Below are positions 10,175 through 20,240 of a DNA stretch of 64,000 bases, in pieces. The translations under genes and the position numbers were made by a program. The stretch is from NCBI GenBank assembly GCA_033439765.1, contig JAULSN010000013.1, forward strand, positions 496,001 to 560,000, written 5' to 3'. Origin of the DNA: Lasiosphaeria ovina (lineage: Eukaryota; Ascomycota; Sordariomycetes; Sordariales; Lasiosphaeriaceae). Position 1 is the stretch's first letter. The number at the start of each line of letters is the position of its first letter. Below the pieces are notes generated by a model. That model did not search any database and had not been told where the DNA came from. It was given only the letters and a program-made list of their open reading frames with translations.

Positions 10175-11803
10175 TTATTCCTCTTCCGCGCGCCGTATTA
10201 CTTCCAATCCCTGCACCACGATTTCCTCGCCTTGGCGTATAATCTCTGACTTATCCGGTGCGCGGGCCGTCCTCCTCCTCTTCGGTGGCTTCCTAGACTC
10301 TGCTTCTGCGGCGCCTATGTCTGAGATCCTAGCGAACTTATTATTACCACTCTCATGAACCTTCTTTCGAGTACGTGGCTTATGAGCTTCTAATTCGGTC
10401 TGTAAGTGGGCGACCTGGTGCCTCAAACTCGCGATCTCAGTATTCTTGGTATCGAGGGCTTTGCCTGCCTTGGAAAAAAGAGTCCTAGCGAGCCGATCTA
10501 TGGGCTCTAACTGATGCCTGATGAATATCGAGTGCTGGCGTAGGTCTTCGCTCTTCTGGGGAGTCCAGATTGGGTTTGTTGATATCGTGATGCTGTCCTC
10601 GGGGGCTGGGGGTGGTGTTTTGGGTAGGGCTTCATTATCGAGGACTGCTTCGGGGTCGTTAAGCACTTTCCGCGGGTTGAACGGCCAGATCCCGGTCTCC
10701 CGGAATCCGGAGCGAATATTCTGGCTGCTTGTGCCTTGCGCCGATGCGTCCTTATAATAATAGAGGAAGCGGCGCTTGTTGATGGCCGTTGCGGCTGTGA
10801 ACCCGGCGAGGGCTTTGGTTGCCTGGCGAAAGTAGGTCTTTAGGGGCCCGAAGACTGAGCGGTCGAGTGGTTGGGTCTTGTGCGAAGTGTGTGGTGGTAA
10901 GAAGAGCAATTGGACTCTGTTTTGGAAGGCTAGTAAAAGGAAGTCGTCGGCTAAATGGCTGGAATGCTCATCCAGGACTAGTAATCGCCAATCTGACGGC
11001 CTGGAGGGCTTGGTTTGGATAAGGTAGATCTCTTTGAACTATTTGAGAGCTATGTTCGTATTGCTCCATCTAGTAGGTGAGTAGTCGTATAGCTAACCCG
11101 GGAAATCGAGGCGTAATTTCTCCTCTGGAGGGAACCACTGGCCTTGAAGTAAGGCTCCTATAAACACTATGCATGGTGATAATCTACGGCCCTCTGTAGT
11201 ACCGTACTCTATTATAGAGACCTAGGTCGTAGCATTACTGCTTGTAACATAAGCCCTATTAGTTAGATCTGTGCCTATGACTTTCCCGTCATCAGATTCG
11301 AGCTCCTGCATACCGTGCTCATCCATGTTGGCGATATTGGCCGGGATGATCTTTTTTTCCTTGATCTGAGTATCGAGTAATGTATAGAAAGCCTCGAAAG
11401 CCTCTTTAGTAGATCCTTTCGTTCGAGAGAGCTCGAGAGGGCTTGATTTCTTCATTTTTACCCGCGGGTTGCGGTGTAGGAAGCGATCGCACCACCGCTC
11501 ACCCAGCGGCTCCGCATCGCCGCCGGCCCGCCGTATAGCTTGAGCGAATGCCACCACCTGGCGCCGGCTCGGAGCCCGGCCTGCGCCTTCCTCATTGAGG
11601 CACCAGTCGGCTATGAAGCTCTCCTGCAGTGGGCTTAGCTTCTGACGGCCTATGGCCTCTGTGGTGCGTGGTCCCCGACCGTGTATGCGTGTGTTCAGCG
11701 TGGCGAGCGGAATGCTGTATCGGGCTGCTGCGGCGCGCTGGGAAATGCCCTGTTCGACTTCTTGAATGGCCAGCTCAATGAGTTCCTCTCTGACAGACGG
11801 CAT
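10175..11803 (-). pseudogene. Fot1-like transposase (DDE_1), three TGG-to-TAG stops
   Basis: Read from the ATG at 11803, one frame of 543 codons covers the whole protein. It has an N-terminal psq-type helix-turn-helix (ELAIQEVEQGISQRAAAARY), a CENP-B-type second HTH (WCDRFLHRNP), a DDE_1 core with NMDEHG, LVLDEHSSH and LPPHTSHKTQPLD, and a basic coiled tail. Three stops interrupt it at 11224-11222, 11095-11093 and 11041-11039. All three are TAG where TGG fits the context (T-stop-VS, PG-stop-LY, LK-stop-FK). There is no frameshift. Identical G-to-A changes in a TpG context are what RIP produces on the opposite strand. The enzyme cannot be made from this copy. Confidence 0.93.
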
Positions 11804-11881
11804 CTTCAATTGGGCGTAATTTGGCCTAGAAATGGTTGAGTTATGTCAAGTTGAAGTTGGTGATATGGAATGGCGGTGTGG

Positions 11882-11932
11882 GGTGCCAAGTGTTCAACTG
11901 GGCGGGGTGTTTAACTGGGGGGTCGCTCCTTC
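11882..11932 (-). repeat. Right terminal inverted repeat of the Fot1-like element
   Basis: Exact inverted copy of 10052-10102, followed by TA at 11933-11934. Confidence 0.95.
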
Positions 11933-12589
11933 TAATGAGGCGAATACGCTTTGTGGCGATATTTTGCTTGATGTGCCGCCGCAGTGGTTTCTAGATTCAA
12001 GATATGTGACTGGCGGTGGCGGTATCCTCAGAATAATGCAAGTCCTAGAGTATTGTTCACAGGTACTGTACAGTATATAGAGGTGATGTAACGACTTGTA
12101 GAATTAGCCCGTGCGGAGGAATTTTGAACATTGAAATCGTGGACACTAATTCGGTCTCTACTGTAGAATATTCAATAAAATGCACAAATTCTACAAAATC
12201 AAGGGTATAATTCGTGATTTTGATCGAGGCTCCTCCGTCTTTGAAGTTGTTCTGATGGGTTTCCGGGCTCATTGAAGCCTTGATGCGATAGATAGATTAA
12301 AGTTGGTCACGAAAAAAAGCCAATACCCGGCGGAAGCACGAAGCGCAAGTCCAACACGAAAGGTTCTCGGATCCGGCTACAACTGGCATCACATGCCGGC
12401 CGCTCCGCTCCACACACCCGAACTTTGAACGGCCCGGAGCCGTCAAGGTTCGGCACAACCATGGATTTGCCGATGACACGTACACCGATTGACATGCTTA
12501 TAATTTCTATCTAAAAATCCTATAGGAAACAAACTCCTAGCTACGTACTACTACGGAAAGGCCGAAATCAGTGTCCATAATTTTGGAGT

Positions 12590-12597
12590 TTAAACAT
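12590..12597. repeat. Left target-site duplication (ttaaacat)
   Basis: Identical to 14073-14080 on the other side of the nested element. Confidence 0.85.
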
Positions 12598-12712
12598 GAG
12601 GCAGTCTATTCGGACAGTAACAACCGTCTTTCCGGACAGTAGTGTACAAAAAGTGACATGCGCGCTGGGACTAACCTAGCCAAAATCCACTTTTTACACT
12701 AGAAAAAGCGCT
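12598..12712 (+). repeat. Left TIR of the nested element
   Basis: The inverted partner is about 13955-14072. The first 68 bp differ at only a few positions; alignment weakens inward with small gaps. Confidence 0.8.
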
Positions 12713-12951
12713 AAGGCTTGGGACGGTGCCAACACAAGCAACTTCAGATCAATTACCTACCTCACACACAGTCGCACCACAACCACGTCGCCGTCGCCGT
12801 CGCCAACGTCAACATACTTCCAAATGCGGTAATTGACACTCGGGGCCGTAGAATTCGCTCAAATCGTTCATTTACGCAATAAAATACAAAGCTGCCCTCG
12901 CTGTTATTGCTTACATAACATGCCCAAAAACGCAATAAAAACCTGCCCTGC

Positions 12952-13668
12952 CTAAGCACCCTCGAGATCGCTGCTGTCTTGCGCTTCAAATGCTGCAGCC
13001 AAGGCCCTAGTAGTACGACGAGTTGTTGCACCACGTGTAGACGCCTTTGTAATTCCTCCTCGGGCTTTGCGCGCCGTGGGCGTTGAAGTCTGCACCCCAG
13101 ATGAAGCCCGAGACATAGATGCCTGTGTTGCATTTGCAACACGGCCGCCCAGGCTGCCAGGACCTCCCTTTGTTGCCCGGGCTACCTGCGCCTTACCACC
13201 TCGGCCTCCGCGAGCAGGCGGGGGGGCTATGAGGCCATTCACGGTGCGTGGTGCTTGCGGAGGAGGATTTTCCATGGTGTTTTGTTGGTCCCGGTTGTCC
13301 CTGCGGTCTTCCTGCTGTAGGTCGACACCCTCCCACTGTGAGTGTTGGCGGCGAATTGAAGGCTGTAGACCTGACTCACGGCCGGTAGTCGTAGGTGCCG
13401 GCGTCGGTGCGTAACAAATGTTGACGTAGGTAGGCCCGAAGTCCTTGAGGTTGTTCGCTGTACGAAGCTTCTTAATGGCGAAGAGCGTAGAAGCCGCCTA
13501 GTCATGTAAATCGTCCATCAGATTATAGAGGGAGTCGTATTTGTGGTTGAGAAGCATGTGGTCTGGCGGTGGCATTGAGAGGGGCTCGGGCGTAGGCTCT
13601 GGTGCGGGCGCGGGCGCAGAGGGAGCCGCATCGCCATTTTCGTCGCGCGAACACGCGCGCGAGGCCAT
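12952..13668 (-). pseudogene. Transposon internal frame, possible FAR1-like N-terminal part, one TAG
   Basis: A 239-codon frame starts at an ATG at 13668 and ends at 12952, broken by a single TAG at 13500-13498 (LHD-stop-AAS), again where TGG would fit. The segment around the stop (LYNLMDDLHD, then FAIKKLRTANNLKDFGP) resembles the start of a FAR1/WRKY-GCM1-like DNA-binding domain of Mutator-type transposases. The rest is Ala/Arg/Thr-rich and basic. The catalytic core is absent, so the element depends on another copy for movement. The FAR1 likeness is from memory and weak. Confidence 0.5.
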
Positions 13669-13954
13669 TTCTATGGCTAGTTAGTCTCGTGGATTGAAGA
13701 TGAAGCGGCGCACCTACTTGCGCGGCGACAAAATCGCGGTGTTGTTGTTGTAGGTCGATTGACGGTATTGTGGTGTTGTGGTTGAATGTGGAAAGTTTGG
13801 TGGATTTGGCGGATGCCCTCAATTACAGGTAAAAATTGGCCCGGGCGCAGGCGGTGGATTTGGCGATGGCCTCATTTACAGATGAAAAATTGGCCCGGGC
13901 GCAGGGTGCCCGGCATGCCATCTGAAGAAGCGTTAAATCGATTGAACTAGGCTT

Positions 13955-14072
13955 TTTAAGGTGTAAAAATCCGATTTTGGCTGGGCTAGTGGCTTGGCGC
14001 CCTGGCGCGCATGTCACTGTTTGTACACTACTGTCCGGAAAGACGGTTCTTACTGTCCGAAAAGACTGCCTC
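13955..14072 (-). repeat. Right TIR of the nested element
   Basis: Inverted partner of 12598-12712. Confidence 0.8.
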
Positions 14073-14080
14073 TTAAACAT
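14073..14080. repeat. Right target-site duplication (ttaaacat)
   Basis: Identical to 12590-12597. Confidence 0.85.
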
Positions 14081-14093
14081 TCTCCGTACGGGC

Positions 14094-14379
14094 CATTTCA
14101 CCCTAAGTTGCGGCTGACACAGTGCTTTATACAGATACAACTCAGCTCCAGAACTAGCTGCAACTGAGATCTGCACGGAAAGGCATTAACTGTTTCAGAG
14201 TTTAGCATGTATGCCACTAGCACATGGTTACCAAGTCCTAGTAAAGAACGGACCAATTAAATATATTACACATATAGCGTAGACAACCCCATAACTACAT
14301 AACATTACTCATCTTATTAGGAGTCAAAGCGACAAGAACCCCCCGATTCGACCGTATAAACGAAACAATAACGTACATT
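14094..14379. other. Intergenic 3' region of the NLR gene
   Basis: AT-rich with no coding signal. It should contain the NLR terminator. Confidence 0.4.
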
Positions 14380-17300
14380 CTAGCTGCTCCACTCAGCGAC
14401 GGCGGCTAAAGACGACAGCGTGTCTGGATGCTCTTCGCCAAGCACTCGCCGCCGAGCCTGGGCACAGTCCTCCATTAGTACTAAAGCATCTACGCGTCGA
14501 CCTTGACCTTCCCAGGTAAAAGCGAGGTTATTCATACTCGTTAGCGTAGAAGGATGATCGGCCCCGAGCTTGGTCTTGCTCGTCTCCACCACCTGCACCT
14601 CTAGCTTCTCGGCCTCCTCCCACCGGCCCTGGTTCCAAAATGTCGACGCCAAGTTGGCCATGCTCATTAGCGTATCTGGGTGATCGGCCCCGAGCTTGGT
14701 CTTGCTCGTCTCCACCACCTGCACCTCTAGCTTCTCGGCCTCCTCCCACCGGCCCTGGTTCCAAAATGTCGACGCTAAGTTGGCCATACTCATTAGCGTA
14801 GATGGGTGATCGGCCCCGAGCTTGGTCTTGCGAGTCTCCATCACCTGTATAAATAGCTTCTCGGCCTCCTCCCACCGGCCCTGGTTCCAAAATGTCGACG
14901 CCAAGTTGGCTACGCTCGTTAGCGTATCTGGGTGATCGGCCCCGAGCTTGGTCTTGCTCGTCTCCATCACCTGCACGTCTAGCTTCTCGGCCTCCTCCCA
15001 CCGGCCCTGGTTCCTGTATGTCGACGCCAAGTTGGCCATACTCATTAGCGTAAATGGGTGATCGGCCCCGAGCTTGGTCTTGCGAGTCTCCATCACCTGC
15101 ACGTCTAGCTTCTCGGCCTCCTCCCACCGGCCCTGGTTCCTGTATGTCGACGCCAAGTTGGCCATACTCATTAGCGTAAATGGGTGATCGGCCCCGAGCT
15201 TGGTCTTGCGAGTCTCCATCACCTGTATAAATAGCTTCTCGGCCTCCTCCCACCGGCCCTGGTTCCAAAATGTCGACGCCAAGTTGGCCATGCTCGTCAG
15301 CGTAGATGGGTGATCGGCCCCGAGCTTGGTCTTGCGAGTCTCCATCACCTGCACCTCTAGCTTCTCGGCCTCCTCCCACCGGCCCTGGTTCCTATATGTC
15401 GACGCCAAGTTGGCTATGCTCGTTAGCGTATCTGGGTGATCGGCCCCGAGCTTGGTCTTGCTCGTCTCCATCACCTGCACAAATAGCTTCTCGGCTTCCT
15501 TCCACCGGCCCTCGTCGTAATATATTCTTCCTAACCTAGCCCCGATAAAGCTTTGGTGCCTCAATAGATCTTTGCCCCTATCACCATAATCCTCACTAAT
15601 ATTTGGGAGGTGTCCAACCAGGTGTCGACGGAACTCAGGCTGTTCTTCCTTTATGCTCCGAGAGCACGCCGCTAGAACAAAAACCATATACCACCACCGC
15701 CACGGCTGACCTTGGTCGCTCTGAGTTGTCCGCCACCGAACCAGGCCATGCATCGTCACGCCAGTCCAATCTCCCTCCACTCGCTGTAACAGGCTATAGC
15801 GGAGTAGTATATCGCAGCCTTGCCGATAGGCAAAACTATCCCAACCGCAATCGCCGGATGGAAAAAAATTCTGGAGCTCGGGAGGTATCCCCTCAACCGC
15901 CTCCTTGCCTAGCTCAACGTTGATCGCTGACATGCCAAGACTGGCCAGACGAAACATCTCGTCCTGAATAATGCTGCTCTTAAAATACGCAAGAAACGTC
16001 AGCAACAGGTCAGGCCGAAGACGTGAGTGCTCCTTCGAGATCTTCTCGAGTGTGGTGTCCCATACGGTCCATACTGTCTTTTCCGTCGGTCGCAGTCCCC
16101 GAAAATCATTCATCTGTAGGAGTTCGTGGCGGTGTCTGTCGTAATCTGCCAGATATTGCCGCAGAGCTTGTTCGGTCGGGGAGTTTTCGGCGATATAGGC
16201 TCCTGCAAGATCGATGGCAAGCGCTAGGTATCCGAGCTTTTCCGCCACCCTGTTGCAGCCTTCTTGGATGCCCTCAGAAGCCGACTCTGCGTCGAGCCCC
16301 AGATGTTGGAAAAGAAGTCCCGCTCCCTCTAATGGAGACATAGAGCCAACTCGGACCTGTTCGCAACCCCCGGGGACCAGCTTCACACTCCAGCCGTCTT
16401 GGCTGGTGGTGATGATACTTCCCCGCCTCCCCCTCGGCATGACCTTTTGGACACCCCAACTGACATCGTCAGCATTATCGACAATCACCAGCCACTCGTC
16501 GTCCGTCTCTGTTCTATCACGAAGCCATCGGAGTACCGCCTGGACCGTTGCGTCCGTATGAACCGATCCCTGTTTCTCAATGTGCTCCACCGGAAGCCCT
16601 AGCTCCGCAGCACATCTTTGGAAGCTGGATCTTACTGCCTCTTCGTCCGTCGCATTGATCCAAAGAATCGGGTTGTATTGATCTCTGTGCTTCTCGGCGT
16701 AATCTAGCGCCAGCTGGGACTTGCCGGTACCGCCTAGTCCGTAAAGAGCGACCGCGTACGGAACGCTTGCTTCCTCGTGCCGCAACTTCATCTTTCGCTC
16801 GAGTTCCGTCGACAGCTCGGCTCGCTCCGTATAGGTATGTACCGTCTCAAGCGGGACGGCGTAGTAATGCTTCACCGGCCGGGCGGAGGGTCTCGTTACT
16901 TCGATAAGCTTCGAAAGTATTATCTGATAACTTTCGCTTTTCGACCCAAACTTATTAAGCCCGTAATGGTCGACGGATAGGCCAATGTTTCGGACGTTTC
17001 GGCCTTCATATGTGGCGGACTGCTCACGGACGCACTAGATCTGTTATTAGCGCGCTCTATCCAGGCTGACGCTAACATCCTACTTACCAGTCGCTGCCAC
17101 TGAATGAACCACAACCGGAGAATTCGCGTCGGCCGCTTCTCGAAGAAGTTAAACACACGTAAGTCATCTCGGGCAACCGCCATAAAATCCTTATGCAGGT
17201 CATGCAGCGAAATCGAATCATACTCCAAGTTGGCTAGGAGGAACGGGTTCGACCCAAGCGGCTGGAGAGCTTGTGCCGCTAGCCAGCCCCATGGGCCGAA

Positions 17301-18142
17301 ACTGGTCCCACGATGCGGTGTGCCCAGGAACAAGATCGCCTTGGTGTGCTCAGCGATGTGGCCAAAGTCTCGACTCGCGTGGGCTTGAACAAGTGCCTAT
17401 TACAGTTAGTATACGCCGTTATCCAGAGTGGTTTGTCGGCTTACCCGTTTGACAACCAGACCGCCAAAGCTGTATGCCACGAAGATCAAGTTCCGGCTTT
17501 GCTCCTGGGCCGGAGCGCGTCAGCAATACTCCAAAGCCAAGCCCAATCTTCAGTGCTCACCGTCTCGGACACACGGATCCCCCCATTGATGTGCTCAAGG
17601 AGCTCATTCCCGAGGTTTGTTAACCGTGTGTGCACCGCATCCCTCTTCCAGTATGAGTCGTAGTTGTAAAAGAATATGCGAACATCGGTGCTGCTTGCCG
17701 GAAGGATATCGCCGGGGAGAAAGTCGCTGACCCAGTTCACGAACCGCTCGCCGTCCGTCGCCGCTGCTTCGGGCGTATTGGCCGCCGTCGCATGTTTCGC
17801 CGCCCGCCACGTCGTGTCGGGGTTGGATCCTAGGCCGTGGACGAAGACAATACTGCCCTAGTCAGAAATTAATCGTTACAGTGGTAGCCGGGGTTGCACC
17901 TACTCTAATCCGTCTGCCCGCGCCGGTGAACTGTTTGCGCACGCTGGAACGAGCTCAAATCTCGACTTCGGGGCTTGGTCGAAGCTGAGCCGGCTCGGGA
18001 TCCTCTTCGTGACTTGGTCGTAGAAGAATAGGCTTAAGAGCAGGAATATGAGGATGTATGCAGCTCTATTCTCCGTGGCTTGCTTGTAGAGGAATACCAC
18101 GGAGAGCAAGAAAATGAGGTATGCAGCTGCTTTCCGGTCCAT
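14380..18142 (-). CDS. NLR-type STAND protein: N-terminal TM hairpin, SesB-like alpha/beta-hydrolase, NB-ARC, eight near-identical TPRs
   Basis: Five exons: 18142-17904, 17852-17561, 17504-17445, 17396-17088 and 17034-14380; 1,184 residues. Domains in order: two hydrophobic stretches (about residues 5-19 and 27-42); a hydrolase domain opening DIVFVHGLGSNPDTTW, with nucleophile region FVAYSFGGLVVK (Ala replaces the usual Gly before xSxG) and FLGTPHRGT; NB-ARC with P-loop GLGGTGKS and Walker B WLVIVDNADD; and TPRs of 42 residues. Eight repeats are almost identical, followed by a diverged ninth. In fungi this layout acts in non-self recognition: ligand sensing by repeats, oligomerisation by NB-ARC, and an effector hydrolase. 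The frame is fully open despite RIP damage nearby. Introns are 48-56 bp with canonical ends. Domain calls are firm; ligand and effector substrate are unknown. Confidence 0.92.
14480..15520 (-). repeat. Eight 126-bp direct repeats encoding 42-aa TPRs
   Basis: The block agcttctcggcctcctccc recurs every 126 bp eight times (for example near 14603 and 14729); one early copy has gcttccttcc instead. Copies differ at a handful of codons only: F/E/D after EAEKL, V or I next, ETSK or ETRK, DHPD/DHPS/DHPF, and TYRNQ or TFWNQ. Confidence 0.95.
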
Positions 18143-18549
18143 AGCGGCTCGACTGCTTCCGTCGTGGAGTCGACCCCGCTCAATTTCAGATGATCGTTGT
18201 CTGTGCGGTTCCCCGTTGGCGGTGATGGTGGACTTGCGAAACGCTGCCGATGGTCAACCCCGGGCTCATCAACGGACCTAGGATGTTGTGGATGTAGGTG
18301 CGGCCTGGCGACGGGTCTGCTGTGTTCTTGATTTGTGTGGTAGCTGTAGGCGATTGTTGCTAAGTCGATAGATGGCAGAAGCGAAGCGATCGAACTCTGC
18401 ACGGGGCTGAGCAGCGCTGGAATATTTGCAGCCACATTGTTGTTGCCTGAGGTTGCGCTACCCCTCGTGAACCACTTTTCACCGTGTCTGTCTGCCTGAT
18501 GGCTAACAATTGCCTATCCGCCGCCTAACTTGCCGTCTAAATCTAAGTG
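18143..18549. promoter_or_regulatory. Shared divergent promoter region of the NLR and the two-TM protein gene
   Basis: A 407-bp space lies between two start codons pointing away from each other. A minus-strand frame of 133 codons (18435-18034) overlaps the NLR start in another frame and has no family signature. The shared space suggests joint expression, which is inference only. Confidence 0.45.
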
Positions 18550-19578
18550 ATGTCTACTTCAACCTATTCTCAAACTCCTTTCCCTTCATCCTGTGCTCCG
18601 AGTACAGACTGTCTTAGCCCTCATAGTGACGTGAGCACTCAAAATGGCTCATCCCAGCCAGAGGACGTGGCTGGATATATAACACACGTGCCAGGAGATC
18701 CCGCTATCAGTCTCCTCTCTGACGATGTTCATGCCCATCTCTCTCATCACCTAGAGACTCCCCTCCTGGACGAGCTTTACGAGAAGCTCTGGCTTGTTGC
18801 GAAGAAGTCCAGTCGAAACATCGACCCGCTCCATACGCAAAAGGTCAAAGGCCGAAGCATTGTCCCTACCGAAGATCCCAGGCTCCATCTCACCTGGCAC
18901 CGGGACAGGATCTATATAAAGCCCGTTCCTGTGTTCCTACTTAACTACGAATTTTGGACAACATATCTTCAGGCTTCGTCATCTTCAGGCTTCGACGGCT
19001 CGATTGCAGTTGGATTCTTGCGGTCGTATGCTTTGCTCGTGCCACATCGTCTGGACTTCATGTTGGCGAAAGAGGCCCACCTGATTCCTGACGATGTGAA
19101 GGACTGGCCTCAATGGTCAAAATTCATCAGCCACTTCCGCCATCTCCCTGATGAGAGCGTCGCGAGGCGATATCGCTACGGACAGTTACGACTTTCCCGG
19201 CTGAACTGGGCCGTCCGAATATTCCGCCCACAACACACGAGGACGGTGTGGTTCTACGAGATTCCCCACTGGTCTACCACTAGCTTTGTATCGAGGGCGA
19301 TTGTGCCTCTGTTGTTCGTGTTTGCCGGTATATCCCTTGCTCTGTCATCCATGCAAGTTGCACTCTCGGTACCGACAGACGACCCCTGGTTTCATGGACT
19401 GGGCGAGTCTGGACTACAAAACATAGGCCGAGCGTTTTGGGTGTTCTCTATCGCCGTGATACTGGGTTGGGTAGCTCTCTGGACCCTGTTGCTTGGCATT
19501 CCAATTGCTATCCTGCTATGGCAAGTTTCATGGGGACTTAGGAGAGAGAAGCGACGTGCGGGGGTTTCTGGCGCTTAA
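18550..19578 (+). CDS. Two-TM fungal protein (DUF6601-like), divergent partner of the NLR
   Basis: A single exon of 342 residues starting at the ATG at 18550. The N-terminal 100 residues are Ser/Pro-rich. A conserved-looking central part reads LHLTWHRDRIYIKPVPVFLL, then FWTTYL, with a basic YRYGQLRLSRLN segment. It ends in two membrane segments (about residues 250-275 and 295-330) and a basic tail (RREKRR). I associate this arrangement with the fungal DUF6601 family from memory; its function is unknown. These proteins are common in Pezizomycotina, and this one stands head-to-head with the NLR. No enzyme motif is visible. Confidence 0.8.
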   Translation: MSTSTYSQTPFPSSCAPSTDCLSPHSDVSTQNGSSQPEDVAGYITHVPGDPAISLLSDDVHAHLSHHLETPLLDELYEKLWLVAKKSSRNIDPLHTQKVKGRSIVPTEDPRLHLTWHRDRIYIKPVPVFLLNYEFWTTYLQASSSSGFDGSIAVGFLRSYALLVPHRLDFMLAKEAHLIPDDVKDWPQWSKFISHFRHLPDESVARRYRYGQLRLSRLNWAVRIFRPQHTRTVWFYEIPHWSTTSFVSRAIVPLLFVFAGISLALSSMQVALSVPTDDPWFHGLGESGLQNIGRAFWVFSIAVILGWVALWTLLLGIPIAILLWQVSWGLRREKRRAGVSGA

Positions 19579-20240
19579 AATATGAAACCAAATATAGGGT
19601 ATCACGGCCGCGGCCGCGAATACTCAGAATGAACAGGGTCAGGTTCTCAACAACCGGTGAATAAAGAACGAAGGCATATAGATTGGAGCTAGCTATGGAG
19701 CGATCAGTGGTATTACATTGGTAAATGCAGTTGGTGTTATGTTTTGGTGTGAGCCGGCTTCTCGATTGAGTGGAAGCCCTCGACGCAGGATCGGTCTTTC
19801 TTTCGAGAGCGAAGGTCGAAGGTCGGTGCTCGAAGCGGCCCAGGCGGGCTAAGGGGTTGGCGGGGAGCGGCGGCCGCGCCTGTCAGCACTCCGTGCAGAT
19901 GGAAGTGTTATTGAAGACAAATTTCCGGACGCGCAGGACAGCTAGTAATAGGACATGGTCGTCAGTAACCGCATCGAGAGCTGGGATTCGGGGATCGGAA
20001 TGTGGAAGGGATGTCGACCGCCGGTCAAGGGGTCTGTCAGTTGATGTATCTGTGCGGAGAAAGTTTGAACATTGAAATCATGGACACTGATTTCGGTCTC
20101 TACTATATAAATGCCTCCTTTCTGCATTAATCACCTAATCTACTTCCGACGGCCGTTTGGGGGCCCAGCTCGCCTGCAGCGGGTTTCGAGCGTAGTGAGA
20201 AACTGGGACCTGGGTGGGCTATGGCGTTCGTAATCATATT
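19579..20240. other. Intergenic with a solo copy of the inverted-repeat element end
   Basis: No gene is recognised. A 101-codon plus frame at 19770-20075 overlaps the repeat copy and has no family signature. Confidence 0.4.
20050..20108 (+). repeat. Third copy of the repeat end seen at 12108 and 12560
   Basis: It shares ttgaacattgaaatc and tggacactgatttcgg with those copies, same orientation as 12108-12165. No inverted partner is found nearby, so it is a solo end or a remnant. Confidence 0.75.

Larger units (their letters stand above)
10052..11932 (-). mobile_element. Fot1/pogo-type Tc1-mariner DNA transposon, structurally complete, inactive
   Basis: A 1,881-bp element is bounded by perfect 51-bp inverted repeats and flanked on both sides by TA (10050-10051 and 11933-11934), the target duplication of Tc1/mariner elements. 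It carries one transposase frame on the minus strand. Size, TIR length and transposase length (543 codons) all match the Fot1 group of filamentous fungi. Both TIRs are identical over 51 bp, so the copy is structurally young, yet the transposase has three nonsense codons. It sits between the WD40 relic and a second repeat cluster. Confidence 0.95.
12598..14072 (-). mobile_element. Non-autonomous long-TIR DNA transposon (Mutator-like candidate) with 8-bp target duplication
   Basis: A 1,475-bp element runs from gaggcagtct to agactgcctc and is flanked by the 8-bp direct repeat ttaaacat at 12590-12597 and 14073-14080. Inverted ends match almost perfectly for about 68 bp and more loosely to about 115 bp. 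Each TIR holds two copies of cggacagta. Long TIRs and an 8-bp duplication fit Mutator-like elements; an 8-bp duplication also fits hAT. The interior holds one broken frame and a partial tandem duplication at about 13.80-13.91 kb, but no transposase core. It is inserted in the right end of the element at 12108-14093. Confidence 0.8.
12108..14093. mobile_element. Older inverted-repeat element split by a nested insertion
   Basis: The left end, 12108-12165 (cccgtgcggagg, then ttgaacattgaaatcgtgg), recurs inverted at the right end as 14093-14081 joined to 12597-12560. The two right-hand pieces are contiguous once the nested element at 12598-14072 is removed. The host element would then be about 510 bp, with ends of about 55 bp at roughly 75-80% match. 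A related copy lies at 20050-20108. Between the ends I see only a 62-codon minus-strand frame (12495-12307) of no known family. This looks like a non-autonomous (MITE-like) element; I find no clean target duplication. Confidence 0.65.

Noticed and set aside
14528..15379. 283-codon minus-strand frame with regular Gly/Arg-rich repeats
   Set aside because: It is the second frame of the 126-bp TPR repeats. Any frame without a stop in the unit stays open through all copies.
14480..15520. Regularly spaced repeats that might suggest a CRISPR array
   Set aside because: The unit is 126 bp, fully coding, without unique spacers, in a eukaryotic gene.
16875..16877. NLR start near 16875
   Set aside because: That position is a GTG inside the last exon; exons upstream carry the hydrolase domain in frame and an ATG at 18142.
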